Shown: positions 34,926 through 48,200 of the stretch, piece after piece
How the letters are laid out: each line of letters starts with the position of its first letter
Position numbering within the stretch: the stretch's first letter is position 1
Assembly: GCF_030704535.1 (NCBI RefSeq)
Contig: NC_081822.1
Location: forward strand, 8,164,501-8,228,500
Length of the DNA: 64,000 nucleotides
Direction of reading: 5' to 3'
From: Vitis vinifera
Taxonomy: Eukaryota > Streptophyta > Magnoliopsida > Vitales > Vitaceae
The notes under the pieces: generated by a model
The model's input: only the letters and a program-made list of their open reading frames with translations
Told to the model about the DNA's origin: nothing
Databases searched by the model: none
Made by a program: the position numbers and the translations under genes

Positions 34926-36934
34926 TTTGCTTAGTCTTGAAAGTTTTATTGTTTAAGGTTTTATGAACAAGTTGCCTTTAGATCCTTTTTTTCTCCTATT
35001 TTTTGCTTTATTTTATCATTTATTGTATTATTGTTTGTTTTTTTGTTTTTGGTTTTGTATTTTTTTTTTCTCTTGATTGGGAGATGTGGGAGGCTTTTTA
35101 TTATCTTTCTGTTTGTTCTCTATGTTTAGTTTTTTCTTAGGAAAACAAGTTATTAAGCACTTGGGAATTCTCATATCCTTGAATGTGTTTTTTTTTTCTT
35201 TCTAGCATGCCTTCATGCAACCTATAACTTGATTTTCTTTGTTTAGGTTAGAGTCATCCTATTATTGCTTGTGCTCATTTGTACCTTAAGCTTAAATCTG
35301 ACTCTTATGAATTTGTCGTATATATTCTATTGAAAGTATGTCTCTTTGGTTGATCTCAAAGTGGAAGTCTCTTCAAACTCAACATGATCAAAAGGAGAGG
35401 CTATGGCTCTACTCAATGGGTAGAACAAGTCATTTACCAGGAAAAGTAGTTTGAGTGGAGAGGATTTGAAATGTGGATTAACCTTGCTTGAGAGCTTGAG
35501 AGCTTGAGATGCAAGAGCCGGATTTTTGTCAAATTTTTCACATTCCTCAGGATATCGAGCTTAAGCTTATTGAGGATATGAATGAAGCATTAGACACTAC
35601 TCACCTTGGACCCAAATCTAATTCAACATATGTTGTTAGAAAGCATTTTAATATGGGCCTATGGCCACCTCTTCCATTGTTGGTTTATCAATTTTTATAT
35701 TATTTCCAAATAAACCAAATTCATGTTTATGCCGATGTAATTCAAATTTTGAGGGGTGCATTCCTTCTTGATTATTTGTAGGGGTTTGACATTGGATTAG
35801 AGGATCGATATCCTCTTCACGTACATCATCAAACTTGATTCTCATAAGAAATTTTTTTTCTATCCTTGGATCTCATTTTCTTCGACTTGTAATTGGTATC
35901 CCTCATACAAGCAAAGGGATAATAGGCACCAATGTTATTATATGTAGCTTATGGGTAGGGACATCAATGGAGTGGGTTAGAGTTGGGTTACCCATTTCCT
36001 ACTCCAACTTGATTATTTACATTTATTCTCATTTTGAAACCGAGCATGGCAAGTATTAAAATTTTTCATACTCTTCCCATTCAATTTATTTTTTATTATT
36101 TTTAATTTTTAATTTTATTAAAAAAAATTAATTAGACCAAAAATAAAATTAATTTATAAATAAATAAAATTATAAATTTTTATAATTTATTTTTTTGAGA
36201 TGTAGATTTTTATTTTATACATATTAAAATGAAGAAAATGAAAAAATAATAATTAAATTTTCGTATATATATAAAATTGGGGCAGGTGAGGTGGAATAAG
36301 GAAATACACAAACCTACCTCGAACTTGACTAGAATTTAAAAAACATTCTCTAATCTGCCCTTAACCCAAATGGCGCAAATTGCGGTATTACTCGGTGATG
36401 GTTTCATGATCAGGATGATATTCAGAATAACACGTTTTGTATTTCTAACTTCCATCACCCCGCATTTGTTATGGCACTTGCAGCCACCCAAGGTTTGTAT
36501 TTCTAGCAAAATCTGAGTAGAAGATGTATAAATGGATGATCTCCGTAGGACTTCCTCTCTGAGTTGGTTCATCTTCTATATGATGGGCGTTGCCACCCTT
36601 CCCTAATCCCGCTTCCTCTAACTAGTTTGTTGGCTGTTTTGACTCAAACCACGACTAGATTTACATATTTCTTGATCCACTTGAGACAATGTCATAATGT
36701 GCTGCGCAGTGGCCGAAGATCATCTTCCAACATGGATTGCTGATTAGCTCTTTCAAATAACTTATCTACTGTTTAAGGTAATTTTAATAAAATAAGAGTT
36801 CGAGAAAATAGTGTTTGGTAAGATGGCTTCCTTAAGAGCTTTACATGATTGTGCCTCATGCTGATGCTATCAAGTTGTAGTCTGAATGTGTCATGAAATC
36901 CCGGGTCATCTTAACATTAAAAACGGTTGGCTAC
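34926..36934. other. Intergenic stretch with a possible retroelement coding scrap
   Basis: Mostly AT-rich. At 35509-35781 a 90-codon stretch (containing FNMGLWPPLPLLVYQFL) resembles a poorly characterised ORF found in plant LTR retrotransposons, in which a FNAGLRxPLPxLxxQFL pattern occurs. That link is from memory and weak; treat it as a fossil fragment. The remainder, including a GC-richer patch at 36320-36720, shows nothing I can name. Confidence 0.35.
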
Positions 36935-36939
36935 ACATT

Positions 36940-37851
36940 GTGAGTTTCAGGGCAAAATAGTCCTTTGCTGTAAAATAATATAAGTTTTAACCCCATCGTA
37001 AAACTTATGTTAAGTGAGATTTCGGTTTTTTTTCTTTTTAAATTTAAAATTTAATTAAAAATATAAAATTATAAATTATTGTTAAAATTAAAACATATAA
37101 TTTAATAATAAAAAATTTATATATTTAAACTTAATGATTTAATATTATTTCAATAAAGATAAATTGATAAATTAACAATCTTAAAATAATAAAGTTTTAT
37201 AATATATAAATAAGATATAAAATTATATAATTTATTAATTTAAGATGTTTAATTTGTTGTATTTTTAAGATATTAATTTATTTGTATTTTAAAATATTTA
37301 TCTTTATTGAAATAATAGTATTATTTTAAATTTCCATATATAGATTTTTCATTATTTTAAAACATATGTTTATAATTTTATGTAAAAAAAATACCTTGAA
37401 GATACATTTCAAAATTAGTTAATAAAATTGATTAAAAAAAGTCTACTACAAAATCTAACTTTTAATAGTTTCATCAAAGTTACAAAAAAAATACCTATTA
37501 AACATTTATATAGTAAAAAAAAAAAACGTCTCTCCCTAATTGTAACAGGTAACACATGCTATATAACTTAAATTAATAAATTATACAATTTTATATCTTA
37601 AATATATAATAAATTATCTTTATTGAAATAATATTAGACCTTTTAAGTTTAAATAGAAATTTTTATTATTATTAAAGTATATATTTTTAACTTATTTTTA
37701 AAGTAAAAAAAAAAAAAGTTAAATGAAGCCCCAATTGTTATTCGAGACTTCAACTTAATGTTACGATGGTAATAAAAGTGCTACTTTTAACATAAGTTTT
37801 GCTGGGGGGCTAAAACTTATATTGAAATGGTTATTTTGCCCCACAACTCAC
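36940..37851. mobile_element. Non-autonomous DNA transposon (MITE-like), 912 bp
   Basis: The left end GTGAGTTTCAGGGCAAAATA and the reverse complement of the right end (GTGAGTTGTGGGGCAAAATA) form terminal inverted repeats. They stay recognisable for about 80 bases, both with ATATAAGTTTTA and AAAACTTATGTTAA. The flanking word ACATT occurs at 36935-36939 and 37852-37856, a 5-bp target duplication. The inside is AT-rich and noncoding. Superfamily unclear. Confidence 0.7.
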
Positions 37852-37856
37852 ACATT

Positions 37857-38003
37857 GCTTCTGTCTGAGCACAGGTAGTGATCAGTAGCAAAGGTCTCTG
37901 ATAGCTAACGAAAGTTATAGGCGAAATTTGTTGGTAAACAGTACTGGGACCATGACAATGTTAGGCACACTAGTAAAACAAGAACTGTTTGTAGGGCAAA
38001 TGA
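37857..38003. other. Short spacer
   Basis: Unassigned sequence between the 912-bp element and the gypsy gag fragment. Confidence 0.4.
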
Positions 38004-38309
38004 TCATTTCCAATTTCCGAAGTCTTGGCAAAAGTACATCAGGTAATAGAAAGGATCCACAATGCCCTCATACATAGTGAACTTCAACATAAAGAAATGT
38101 CCTGGAGAATCATGTTGCAAGATGTGTTGAGGGAATGGTGTAGCAACCATATTATGGAGGACACAGAAAGCAGAGGTAGGCAATGACTCTGTCACCGGCT
38201 TGAACTCCATCTCATAATGAGAAGATGTATCCGCAGAAACCCGAAATGTCATTTCCCGAATGCTGTGGGGGAGTCGGTTTATCAACACATGAATGTCCCT
38301 GAATTCCAA
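38004..38309 (-). mobile_element. Ty3/gypsy gag fossil fragment
   Basis: The translation contains TPFPQHILQH and FFMLKFTMYEGIVDPFYYL, matching the start of the retrotransposon gag domain of plant Ty3/gypsy elements (pattern KFxxYDGxxDPxxHL). Only this part is visible; LTRs and pol are not. Old and broken. Confidence 0.65.
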
Positions 38310-40780
38310 CCTGAGCCACTAGTTTCCGGATATAAGAAAGTCATCCTCGTTTAGATGCTTGTAAGCTCCATGGACAGGGCTTGCTGCATTGGATCCAACA
38401 TACGCACCAAGGATTAAAAAATCAAATTATTTCAACAATCTATCATCTGAAATTTTGCATATTGGTTGGGCCTTTCAAAAAATTTAAGGGTAATGTTAGG
38501 ACATAGAATAAGTCTCCCGTGTGAAAGTAATACATTCTGCACCACTAGGGTAGGTTTGCCTTTGGTAATATATGTAGTCTGCTTTACTTTTTAAAACATC
38601 CATATAAAAATACGAAATATTTAAATATGATCCTTTAATAAGTAAATTAATTTTAAATATCTTATGTTCAATTTTCATTTTACAGATTGTTCAAAATATA
38701 AAAATCATTATAATAATTTTTTGAATGAGTGTTACTTTATATGTTTTGTATAATATAAACATGTAAATAAAATTAAAAAATAAATTATAAATACATCATT
38801 ATTTCTTTTATTTTATTTAATACATCCAAACTAAGTAAATCAATATAAAATATATTTTCAAGTTCAGGATATTATCACTGAATAATACAAATTATGTCAT
38901 ATATATATATAGACATATATTTGTTTTTAATTAAAAAAAAACTTTAATATGTATTATTACTTGTTTTATCTTTTCCTAAAATTTTTTCCAATATTTTTAT
39001 CAGTTTTTATCAATAATCTAAGAAATAAGTCAAATGGGCCATTTCATCTGCATAGCCCCAAATAAATCGAATTTATTTCTTAAAAATTGATTTTCATATA
39101 TTTATTTTTAGTTTTTAATTTTTTTTTTTCAAGATTTAAGTTTTATTTTGTGATTTTCCTTCTGACAGGTTTGCCTATCATATTTTTCCTTTCATTGGTC
39201 CAATAATAAAGGGAAGGGGGAAGGGCAACAAAATTCTTGGTGAATGGTTCGAAAATTAAAAAATAAAAAATGCCAAAATTCAAGGTTGCCAGCAGCTTAA
39301 CAAAGCAGGCATGACATGGAGTTGTAGGCTGTGGATGCCAATTTTTAACATTTTGCAGCATCTTCTACACTGATAATTGAGCAAGCTGTGTTGCAGAGCC
39401 GACCTTTGGGCTCCATGGATGCCGATCCAGCCCAACCTCGCATCCACCTTGAGTGTCTATTCATCAAATGGCCCAGTTTATAAATAAAAGTCTTTACTCT
39501 AATTTAATATAATTTTTAGTTAAAAAATATTAAGTCACTAAATTAATTTATCAAACATATTTAATATATTTAATAATTTAAATTAAATAATTAAATTGAT
39601 TCATCAAGTACTTTCAACATTCTTAAACTGAGCGACGAGGTGTTTGGCACCATCACCATTCGTATAATTGATTTTAATGCTCATGTGGGGTTTTGTAACT
39701 CCCAATATCTTCATACGCTTATCACCTGGTGTAATGGGTACTATGACATATTCAATGATATTTAGGGAGCTTATCCTCTCTTTTCATCAATCTTGCATCA
39801 CCCATCTTCCCCAAAATTATATCAATAGGTGCTTGGAAAATACTAACATCTCCTTAGAGATGATTTATATATATCGCCTAATGGGGGTTTTTGGTTGAGG
39901 CAGAAGGGGCAAAATGTTTAGTTAAAGAAACTCGTAGAAAGTGCAGTTTGGTAGAGAGAATTGACTCATCTTTTATGGGTCCTAATATTTTCAGTTTTGT
40001 GAGCATGATTCATTTAACCTAAACTTCAAGTTAGTTAAGGTATCAAACAAAATCATGCAGAGGACCCTGCTGCTTTTTTTGTTTCTGGCTCTCAAACAAA
40101 ATTCAAGTTTGATTTTTCTTCCCCTAAAGATGATACCAACAGAAACGGTTGTGTCCTTTCTGTCTGCCAAAAGTTCCAACAATTTCTGGGAAATTTGTTT
40201 TTCAAAAACTAGAAAACACAACAATCAACTAAGAGAAGTCGTAAGTGATGTCCAGCTACCCACCGAATGACCGACCCTCCCCTTGCATTTGCACCGTCCG
40301 CCTAATAAGCCATGCCCCATCCCAACAAGTGGGGGCCACATGCCATCGACGGCTACAACACTGCTCCTCCCATCACTGTAGATACTAACCAGATCTTTAG
40401 TTTTAGTTTTCAACAGGTTCCGCATTTAGTTACCTGAATTGCTGTGTTTTGGGCACAAAGATATAAGCATGCTTTCCCGGGAAAAAAAGTCGTCACCGAA
40501 TTTCATTTTTCCCCATTTTTTCGATTTTCTATTGAAAAGGCGGTTGCTTCTCAGATTCTACCACCAACCACCATAGCTCATTCCTCTCATTAACAAACCC
40601 TCTAGATTTTCTTCCTTCCCCGTCTTTTCCACTGTACACTACCAAAATTATTTGTATTTAAGAAGGAAAAAAAAAAAAAAAAGGGAACAAGATTTCAAAA
40701 AAACACAGCTTGTTTTTTAAATATCCCGATTCCCTCCGAGTCGACTCATCGCTGCAACCATAGGTAGGTTGTTCCTTCCT
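38310..40780. other. Intergenic stretch between the gypsy scrap and the MYB gene
   Basis: AT-rich at 38680-39130 with a short TA run near 38899. GC-richer patches at 39360-39470 and 40260-40430 have no recognised coding content. 40450-40780 is probably the 3' untranslated region and downstream flank of the minus-strand MYB gene, with an A-run near 40665. Confidence 0.4.
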
Positions 40781-41722
40781 CTACTCGATTTTGCCAATTC
40801 CGATACGCTTCATCACTGCGTTCCAAATAGCTTCAGTCTGCAAACACAGACCATTTTGCTCCATGCCCGACATGTAGTTCCTCACTTCCTTTCTGATCAT
40901 TTCTTGCATCACAGCCAAGAATTCGGGGGTGAAGAAAGGTTTCTCCGACATACCTAAACCCAACTCACAGTTCTGGATGTTTCGTGGGGATCCAGGGTTT
41001 TGTTGCAGCTGTACAGGCGGTATCGCCGGTGATTGGAGAATCTGGTTTTGGATTTTAACATGATCGGATCCTGATAAATGATTTGACACTTCGCAAGAAT
41101 CGGATCCAGGGAGAGAGAGACTGAGGGATGTTGGGGGATCGTTCGTCGATGAGGCGGCCTCGATTTTCTGAGTAGGTAGAACTATGGGACCGGTTCTCGG
41201 CACTGGTCTATAAACAAGCGATGAAGCCATGCCAGGAGCACTGGAATCACTGAATTCGGACCCCGAAGGACTACTTGGGCTAAGATTATGACCCGAAACC
41301 GTTGTGCCCGCACCCACACTAGCCGATCTCTTAAGAGGCGGTTGTGCATGCCCATCGGCGATCATGTCCTCCGTTATAGACGAGCATTTCCGCTTCAAAG
41401 TTGAATTCCAGTGGTTCTTTATGGCGTTATCCGTGCGACCAACGAGGAGACGAGCAATCGTCGCCCATTTGTTCCCGAACCTCGCATGGGCTCTAATGAT
41501 GGTCGCGTCCTCCTCCGGCGTAAAGGCGCGGTGCTCCACCTGCGGAGAGAGCTGGTTACACCAACGCAGCCGGCAAGACTTGCCGGACCGCCCAGGGATG
41601 GATTTGCTGATCAAAGACCAGTTCCTAGGGCCGTGCTTCTGCACCAGTCTCTGCAACGCTTCGTCTTCCTCGGGGCTCCAAGGACCCTTGATCCGATCTA
41701 AATCTTTCTTGGAAGACGCCAT
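40781..41722 (-). CDS. R2R3-MYB transcription factor, subgroup 22 (MYB44/70/73/77 type)
   Basis: A 313-residue nuclear DNA-binding protein encoded by one exon, as is normal for subgroup 22. The R2 repeat (about 11-61) has Trp15, Trp35 and Trp54. The R3 repeat (about 63-112) has Phe67 in place of the first Trp, then Trp86 and Trp105, with [13 protein letters not shown] between the repeats. A subgroup motif of the TGLYMSPxSP type appears as [15 protein letters not shown] (145-159). A repression-type EAR motif LSLSLP (200-205) follows. The second subgroup motif of GxFMxVVQEMI type is [14 protein letters not shown] (267-280). Family members in Arabidopsis regulate abscisic-acid, auxin and stress responses; a similar role here is inference. 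The start fits a strong context (gccATGgc). Upstream lie a TATA-like run and G-box and W-box motifs. Confidence 0.96.
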   Translation of the reverse strand: MASSKKDLDRIKGPWSPEEDEALQRLVQKHGPRNWSLISKSIPGRSGKSCRLRWCNQLSPQVEHRAFTPEEDATIIRAHARFGNKWATIARLLVGRTDNAIKNHWNSTLKRKCSSITEDMIADGHAQPPLKRSASVGAGTTVSGHNLSPSSPSGSEFSDSSAPGMASSLVYRPVPRTGPIVLPTQKIEAASSTNDPPTSLSLSLPGSDSCEVSNHLSGSDHVKIQNQILQSPAIPPVQLQQNPGSPRNIQNCELGLGMSEKPFFTPEFLAVMQEMIRKEVRNYMSGMEQNGLCLQTEAIWNAVMKRIGIGKIE

Positions 41723-41904
41723 GGATTGAGAAGCCTAAAACGCCTACACGAATTTGAGCCCTTAACTCTTAACAAAGAGAGGAAGAAAGGAGAGAGACTG
41801 ATTTTTCCTTCTCAGCAGAGGAAGTGAAGAAATCTGGAGGATGAGGGGGGTTGAGGCCTCACCTTGGTATGAGGAGAGAGCATAGAGGAAAAGACAGTGA
41901 GGCA

Positions 41905-41912
41905 TATATATA
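41905..41912 (-). promoter_or_regulatory. TATA-like box of the MYB gene
   Basis: TATATATA lies about 183 bases upstream of the MYB start codon in a GC-rich surrounding, which would leave a leader of about 150 bases. Confidence 0.5.
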
Positions 41913-42223
41913 CGAAAGGATAAGGATGACTGGCTGAGGCGGTTGCAGTGACCGGTCATAGCCGTTGCGAGTGGAGGATTCTTCCGGGCAAAGGCAGTTA
42001 CTAGCAAACAGCTGTCACCGGACACGCGTCGCGCTGGCGACGATCTACGTCTACGCATAATTACACACTAAAATCTCGGTATTTTAAAGTTCACCGACCG
42101 TTTTGGAAGTTATGAGGGAGGTTAAATTAGAAATGGGGCATTTATAAAGGGCTTATAGATGAAATTTTCAAATTTCTGAACTGAAGTGTACGGTTGAAGT
42201 GAGTGAGGGTGAGGGAGCGGACT

Positions 42224-42435
42224 TTGACTGAGCCAGGCTGGAGAGCATTTGGTGAATGATTTTAAATTTTTATGCAATATCAGAAAAGGACGGGAGGGAG
42301 TGGATGAGCTGGCACTAAACGACAACGTCTAGTAGCAGAATCAGGGGACGAACGGTACTACTCTTCTGTCACTCCAGCCTGTAAACCAGCCACTCATATG
42401 GCAACGCCTAACGGCCTTCTCTTTACTGCCACGTG
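42224..42435. promoter_or_regulatory. W-box and G-box in the MYB upstream region
   Basis: TTGACT (a W-box core with following T) at 42224-42229 and the palindromic CACGTG at 42430-42435 lie about 500 and 710 bases upstream of the MYB start. They fit known stress control of subgroup 22 MYB genes, but single short motifs are weak evidence. Confidence 0.4.
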
Positions 42436-42449
42436 CCGGTGGGTCACCC

Positions 42450-43855
42450 CTTTCTCTCCGTTTTCCTAAACCGACTCCACCGTTTTACCTGCATCATCTC
42501 TGTTTTCCTCCTTTCACCTTCCAATTTAATTCGCATTCACATCTTTAATCTTTTTAATCGCTTGCTATTTTTATCAATTATCATATTTTGTTTTTGCAAA
42601 CTTGTGTTCAAATTAATTTTTAAAATTCAAAATACATTAAGACTCCGGACTTACAAATTTAGTTGATTGTTTATTTAAGAGAGTGGGATAATTTAAATGT
42701 TCTTTTTTCTTTAATCATAAAAAAGTCTAAAATAAAAGAAAATATAATTAAAATTAATTAAAAAATTATAAATTTTTAAAAATATAAGAAAAATAAATGA
42801 AATAAGTTATATATATTTTATTTATTGGCTACCATTTTCTCTCAAATTTTTTCAACAACCAAGCATAATGGAAACATTTAATAGATCATTTGGCTCCACC
42901 TTATTGCTATAGTAATTAAAATTGTAAAATTTAGAACTAGCCATGAAAACATTACTTTTTAAATTAAAATTTAATAAAGTAGAAACGAAGTATCATTCTA
43001 ATAATCTTGTAGAACTCTCATGATTTCTTTATCATATATGTTAAAATTTGTTAATTAATTTACGTATTTTTTTATTGATTTTTACTGGTATTTTTAAATA
43101 TAACAGAAAGGTATTAATTAGAATAAGTAAGTAGGTTTTACTTGAAAGTAATTTTTGATACAACTAAAAATAAAAAAAGGTGTTTAACAAATCAATTTAA
43201 TGATTTAATATAATTTAATAATTTAATTTAAATTATTAAATAAGTTATGGATGTGTGACAAAATTACTTAATATTATAATTTAAAATTGTTTTTAATTAC
43301 GGTTTAAGGCTTGTATCCCTTTGGCCTTTTAAGGCCGTTGACTATTCTCCAGGAGATTACGTATTAATTGGCTCCTCCTTCTCAATGTTGAACACATCTG
43401 TCTGCCACTCACCTCTTTCTGGTTGCTAGATTAGCCACCATTGTTCTTGCAACATTGCAAGCAGCTTTCCCGTGTTAGCCATTGCAATTTCATTTTCTAG
43501 ATGCAATTTCTGTCGTTTACAGCATCCCACTCTATTGAACCATTGAACATTACAGTTTTTAAGAAACAAAATCTCTTCATCATTTCTTCTGGAGGAATAT
43601 TCTTATGTTCTAATTTCCTTTTCCTTTATTGTTTGTTTTGGGCTTGGTCATTTTTAACTCTAGCCTTAATTTTTTTAAACCTATTTTTTCTAACACCTCA
43701 GTTGATGAGAAGTGCATAACAATTTCAGTATTTTTGGTCACACTAGATTGTTATGTTGAATACCGTACTATTTAAATTTAGGTCCTACATCGGTATACGG
43801 CATTTAATATATTTTAAGACTTAGTAAAATGGCAGGATAAGAACAAATATCAAGA
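42450..43855. other. AT-rich intergenic region
   Basis: No recognisable gene. Low-complexity AT-rich sequence from 42660 to 43300. A 72-codon frame at 43501-43719 is hydrophobic and unrecognised. Confidence 0.45.
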
Positions 43856-44269
43856 TCAGGTATTTAATGTATTTTGAGATACAGTAAAAGAAGCGATAAA
43901 AAAACAAATGTGAAGGGGAGTCATGAGTGGTGTTTGCAGGAGGGCGTAAGTATAATATGTTGGAAATGACGGTGGAGAATGGAGATAGGAGAAAAGATGA
44001 GTAGTGAGAAAAAGAATGAAAAGATATATGCGTAGAAACAGAAAAAACGGAAAAGAGGAGAGGAAAGCAACAAAAACAGAAAACAGAAAAGGAGGGTGAG
44101 TCCTTATCTTCAACATGCAGTCGTTTCGCCGGGACAGCTGTCTCAACTTCTCCCTTCCATACATGCCTATCTCACGTGCCACGCGCTCTTCTCTCTCACC
44201 TAACTCTGTCCTTTGCTCGTACCTCCATGTTTTGAGCATGTCCTCACGTGACATGACCATCCCTTCCAT
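43856..44269 (-). other. Unassigned open frame, 137 codons
   Basis: The first 55 residues look protein-like and charged (REDMLKTWRYEQRTELGERE, REKLRQLSRRND), with an ATG in good context at 44269. The rest is Phe/Leu/Ser-rich sequence from AT-rich DNA. I recognise no family. It could be the first exon of an unannotated gene, or chance coding in a GC-rich promoter-like patch that also holds two CACGTG sites. I do not call it a gene. Confidence 0.25.
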
Positions 44270-45233
44270 GGCTGCACCCTCTGTCCCTCGTGGCCACGCT
44301 CCTCATGAGCCAGGGTGCCACAAGGGCTTCACCCCCACCCACCCAATTAACGAAGTCAAATTATTTAATTTTGATTTGGTGATTAGGCAGAATATTAAGT
44401 CACATGGTGTGGAAGAGCGGAGGATGTTTCCACAATTGATTAAAATTTGCAGGTGACGAATAAAAACAAAAGTTCCCGTTTCCAAGTTCCAAGACTCTCA
44501 AGGAAGGGCAAGGCCGACGTTGCATTATTAGAGTCCACAGGCGCAACACATAAAATAACAAGGAATTGAAACACACAGGACCGCAAAAAGAATGATACGT
44601 CATTAAAATAAAATATCGGAGATTAGGCCGCAGAAAGTAAAAGTGAGCACAGATTCTCTCGCACCAAGTACATTGTTCCCATTAACAAATGTAGGACTGG
44701 GGATGGTACTATAATTGCTGTTGGGACACTGAATCATTGAATGTAGCACCATCATAGCTGGGCATGGTCGTCTTCGTCTTTCATTAATTAAAACAAATAG
44801 GGTCGTTAAAAATCTTATGAATACCTAAAAAAACTCGTTTGAAAAATATATTCTCGTTCATTCATCGTCTTCAGAAATTCAGGATGAATTATGTAGAAAA
44901 AAGAAGAATAGGAAGGGGCCTCCATTGTATTATTGGTGTGTCACCTGTAGCGACAGCCATGCGTGTCGTCCAAATGAAGTGCGTGGGTGTGTAGTGGAAT
45001 GAGAAGCAGACACGTAGACACATCAATGGCGACCAAACATCCGACACGGCAAGCAAAGTGATGACTGAGTTCTGCCACGTATGCGGAAGTGGGCCAGGAA
45101 GGAAATTCGTCTGTTTAAGAGTGACGTGGCAGATATGGCATAGGGGGGAAGGACCATATGGCAGATATGGCATAGGGGGGAAGGACCATAGAGAGCCGAG
45201 AAGCCGTTGTACTTTGGCAATCAGGTGCCACGT
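44173..45233. promoter_or_regulatory. Cluster of ACGT-core (G-box/ABRE-like) motifs
   Basis: CACGTG at 44173-44178 and 44245-44250, GCCACGT at 45074-45080 and 45227-45233, and ACGTGGC at 45124-45130, plus further ACGT cores near 45012 and 45390. The stretch is GC-richer than its surroundings. It lies 2.4-3.5 kb upstream of the MYB gene, with no nearer recognised gene. It could be a distal control region or the promoter of an unseen gene. Confidence 0.4.
45127..45190 (+). repeat. Perfect 32-bp tandem duplication
   Basis: Two identical adjacent 32-base units (45127-45158 and 45159-45190), each starting tggcagatatggcatagggg. The first overlaps the ACGTGGC motif at 45124-45130. Confidence 0.9.
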
Positions 45234-48200
45234 CCACAGTTGCCAGCTATAACCCACTTCCCGAATCCCAAGAAATTAAGAAGATAATAATCGTCTTTTT
45301 ATTTAGCGGGGGATGGCGAAAGGTGGGTGGTGTGGTGGGGTAAGTGACCATGATTTTCGCTGCATTCAGCCAATGGTACGATAGGAACGTACGCTTGACG
45401 TCTGTCATCCTGTATTAGCGTACGGCACATATTAACTGTTGCTGGCCTATACGTAAGTCGTGTCCAAATTTGGGTTCCGCCTCGGTCTTTTCACCCACTG
45501 AATTTCTAGTAAAGTAGAGGCTATGGTGTACCCTCGACATGTAGCTCTGTGTTTAATTTGGGGGTTCAATGGATCAAGTCCTCATCCTGTAACGTCACAC
45601 ATACCGTCTTTTCTAGCTACCGCTGTCATCATTTTGATTTCTGTACTCCTCTGTATATCGTAAGTTCACAACTTTAAATCATCGCCTTTGTCATTGTATT
45701 TGAAAACGCATTGCTCACAAGTTCATTCAAAATTTTTAATCCTTAGAGAAGTACACTTTAAAGCCTTTAAAATTTCTCTCTATAGTTGTATACTTTTGCC
45801 AGCCATTTAGGAGAAGGTAGATATCTCAGTCATCTCCATGGTTAGACAACCAGATTCTCACTCTGATATTTTGCAACCATAAATGGAGAAAATACAGCGT
45901 TGAATGACTGTAGATACAGGTAAAGACATATTCAACATCCTTTCAGGGGTAAAAAATTTTGAAAAAAAAGGGAAAGGTACAACAGATTCTTTCCCCTTAT
46001 CAGAAACTTTCTTTCATTTTGGACACCTTTTGTAGGAAATACAAACCAACCGCACATGCCCATACCAGGCTTTAGATCAAGAGCTGTTATTGGGCACTTG
46101 CCTATTCCTTTTACTCTTTTTGAGGACATATAATTGCGCACCGTCCAATTCATTAGCCTAGAACTGAGTGCCCAAAAATATAAAAAACTCATGATCAAAT
46201 AGGTGGTGGTATGCTGAACCTAACAAATTTTCTGTTAATGTGCCACCCAATTCATCACTTGTGGTTACTCGGTTGCACCCAATTTCTCATTAATTTGCAA
46301 TCCACGCATAACTCAACTGTGGTGTCCTCAACACCCCCATTTCGTTAGATTTGATTCTGAATTTTGTCTATCAGATTGAATTGGTAACTAACTTTGAAAG
46401 TCATATGCGCAACTTGGCATGCAAGATCTGTCCCGAAGTAGGACCACGTACCCATCAAGCTTTATGGTTTTCATATCTAGCTAAGAATTTTTTTATAATA
46501 ATAATAAAATAAAGGGGGGGAGTGGGGGATGGAACAGAAGCTGAAGTAGTGGGTGGACCTCGTGCTTCTCGTGCCATATTTTGAATAAAATATTCGTTGA
46601 ACAGTTCTGGTGATTTAATAATTGAAGAATTGACCAGAGAAAAAATGGGCAGAGACGAAAGAAGAATGAGCTGTTGCAACTGTCCACTCGGTCTTTTAGT
46701 TATTTATCTGCATCAATCGGTTTTTTAAAAGGAAAAACAGACATCCCTATCCACGTAATTATTATAAACAGATAATGAACAAGTGGATTACAACTAACAA
46801 TGTATTGATGTTGGATGTTTATTATAATGAAGATTATTGAGTGAATGATTTGTGGAAGCAAACAAAAGTCCATAGTTACGTCTGGAATTATATTACAGTT
46901 GGCGATGCCTCTTCTAGAATTCATTGCGTCTCGGCTATGTAAGGCAAATATCAAATGAAGGTCATGTCAAAGCGTTGGAGTCACATGCTTAATGGCTACG
47001 ACATACTGGTCAATGGGTCTGCATCAACACCTTCATTCAAGTTGACCCATTTAAGATTAGGGCAAATTGAGCAAGTAAACGTGTTTTTATTTCTTTATTT
47101 ATTTATCTTTTGACTGCTTCAAACCAAGGCACTACCCCTTCAATTCATTGCTCTGCCCATTAAGTTCTAATCTTAAAAATCAAGCAAATCCTAATATCTC
47201 TAATTAATTTGTCAATTTATCCACACACACAAATTGATTAAAAGAAATCTGTACCAACTTTTGAATATCCTTGCTGAAGCTTATAATAGAACCCATGCTG
47301 TTGTACTAAAGAGAAGAAATACTAGTGCCACCATAAATCTTTCTAAATAAGTCTTCTAATAATAAGTTGGACGACCCAAAATACTCATTACTCACTTATT
47401 TTGATGGATCATTTAATTATCTTAGTAGAGGAAAAATAATTTAAGCTCCGTTTGGTTAATATCTTTTAAATTAATTTTTTATTTTCTTGAAAATTTATAT
47501 ATATCTGACAATAAGATAATAGCAAAAAATAAAGTATTTTTAGAAAATATTTTTTAATTAATTTTTTCTTAATTTTGTTATGATTGTTTTAAAAAATAAT
47601 TATACAAATATTAAAAAATAAAAAATAAAACATAACATATACTAATTATTTTTAAAATACATTCAAAAACAAAGAAACAAACAAATATTTGTTTTACAAA
47701 ATAATAGATAATAATTTTCAAAAAAGTATTATAAAAAATTGTTTTTAAGAATTATTTTCAAAATAGATATCAAATAAGGTCTTAAACTTTGTTTTATAAC
47801 TATTTTAAAACAATTTTATGTTTTTAAAAAAAATAAATTTCAATTAACTAAAAAAAGGTTTTTTTGTTCTTAACAAGAAAAAAATATATTCTTGAAAAAT
47901 AATGGCATAAATATAAAGAATAATTAAAAGTAAATCATTATATATAAAAGTTATTTTTAAATATATTTAAAAATATAGAAAATAAGTTTAAAATATTTTA
48001 AGTTTCAAAATGCTTTTTATTTTATAAAACATAATGATTTTTCAAAAATTATTTTTAAAAACTGTTTTATAAAATCAAAACAAAATCATATCCTTTTTTT
48101 CGGAGATCTCTATCTTTTCTTTCCCAGCAGTCCCAAAATTATACCTATGCTATGCACCTGCCTTTTTATACTACGCTTGTGCCCAAAAATTAGTTCTAGC

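Noticed and set aside
44303-44603. Short minus-strand frames next to the G-box cluster
   Set aside because: No family match and overlapping frames on both strands; composition is better explained as regulatory sequence.
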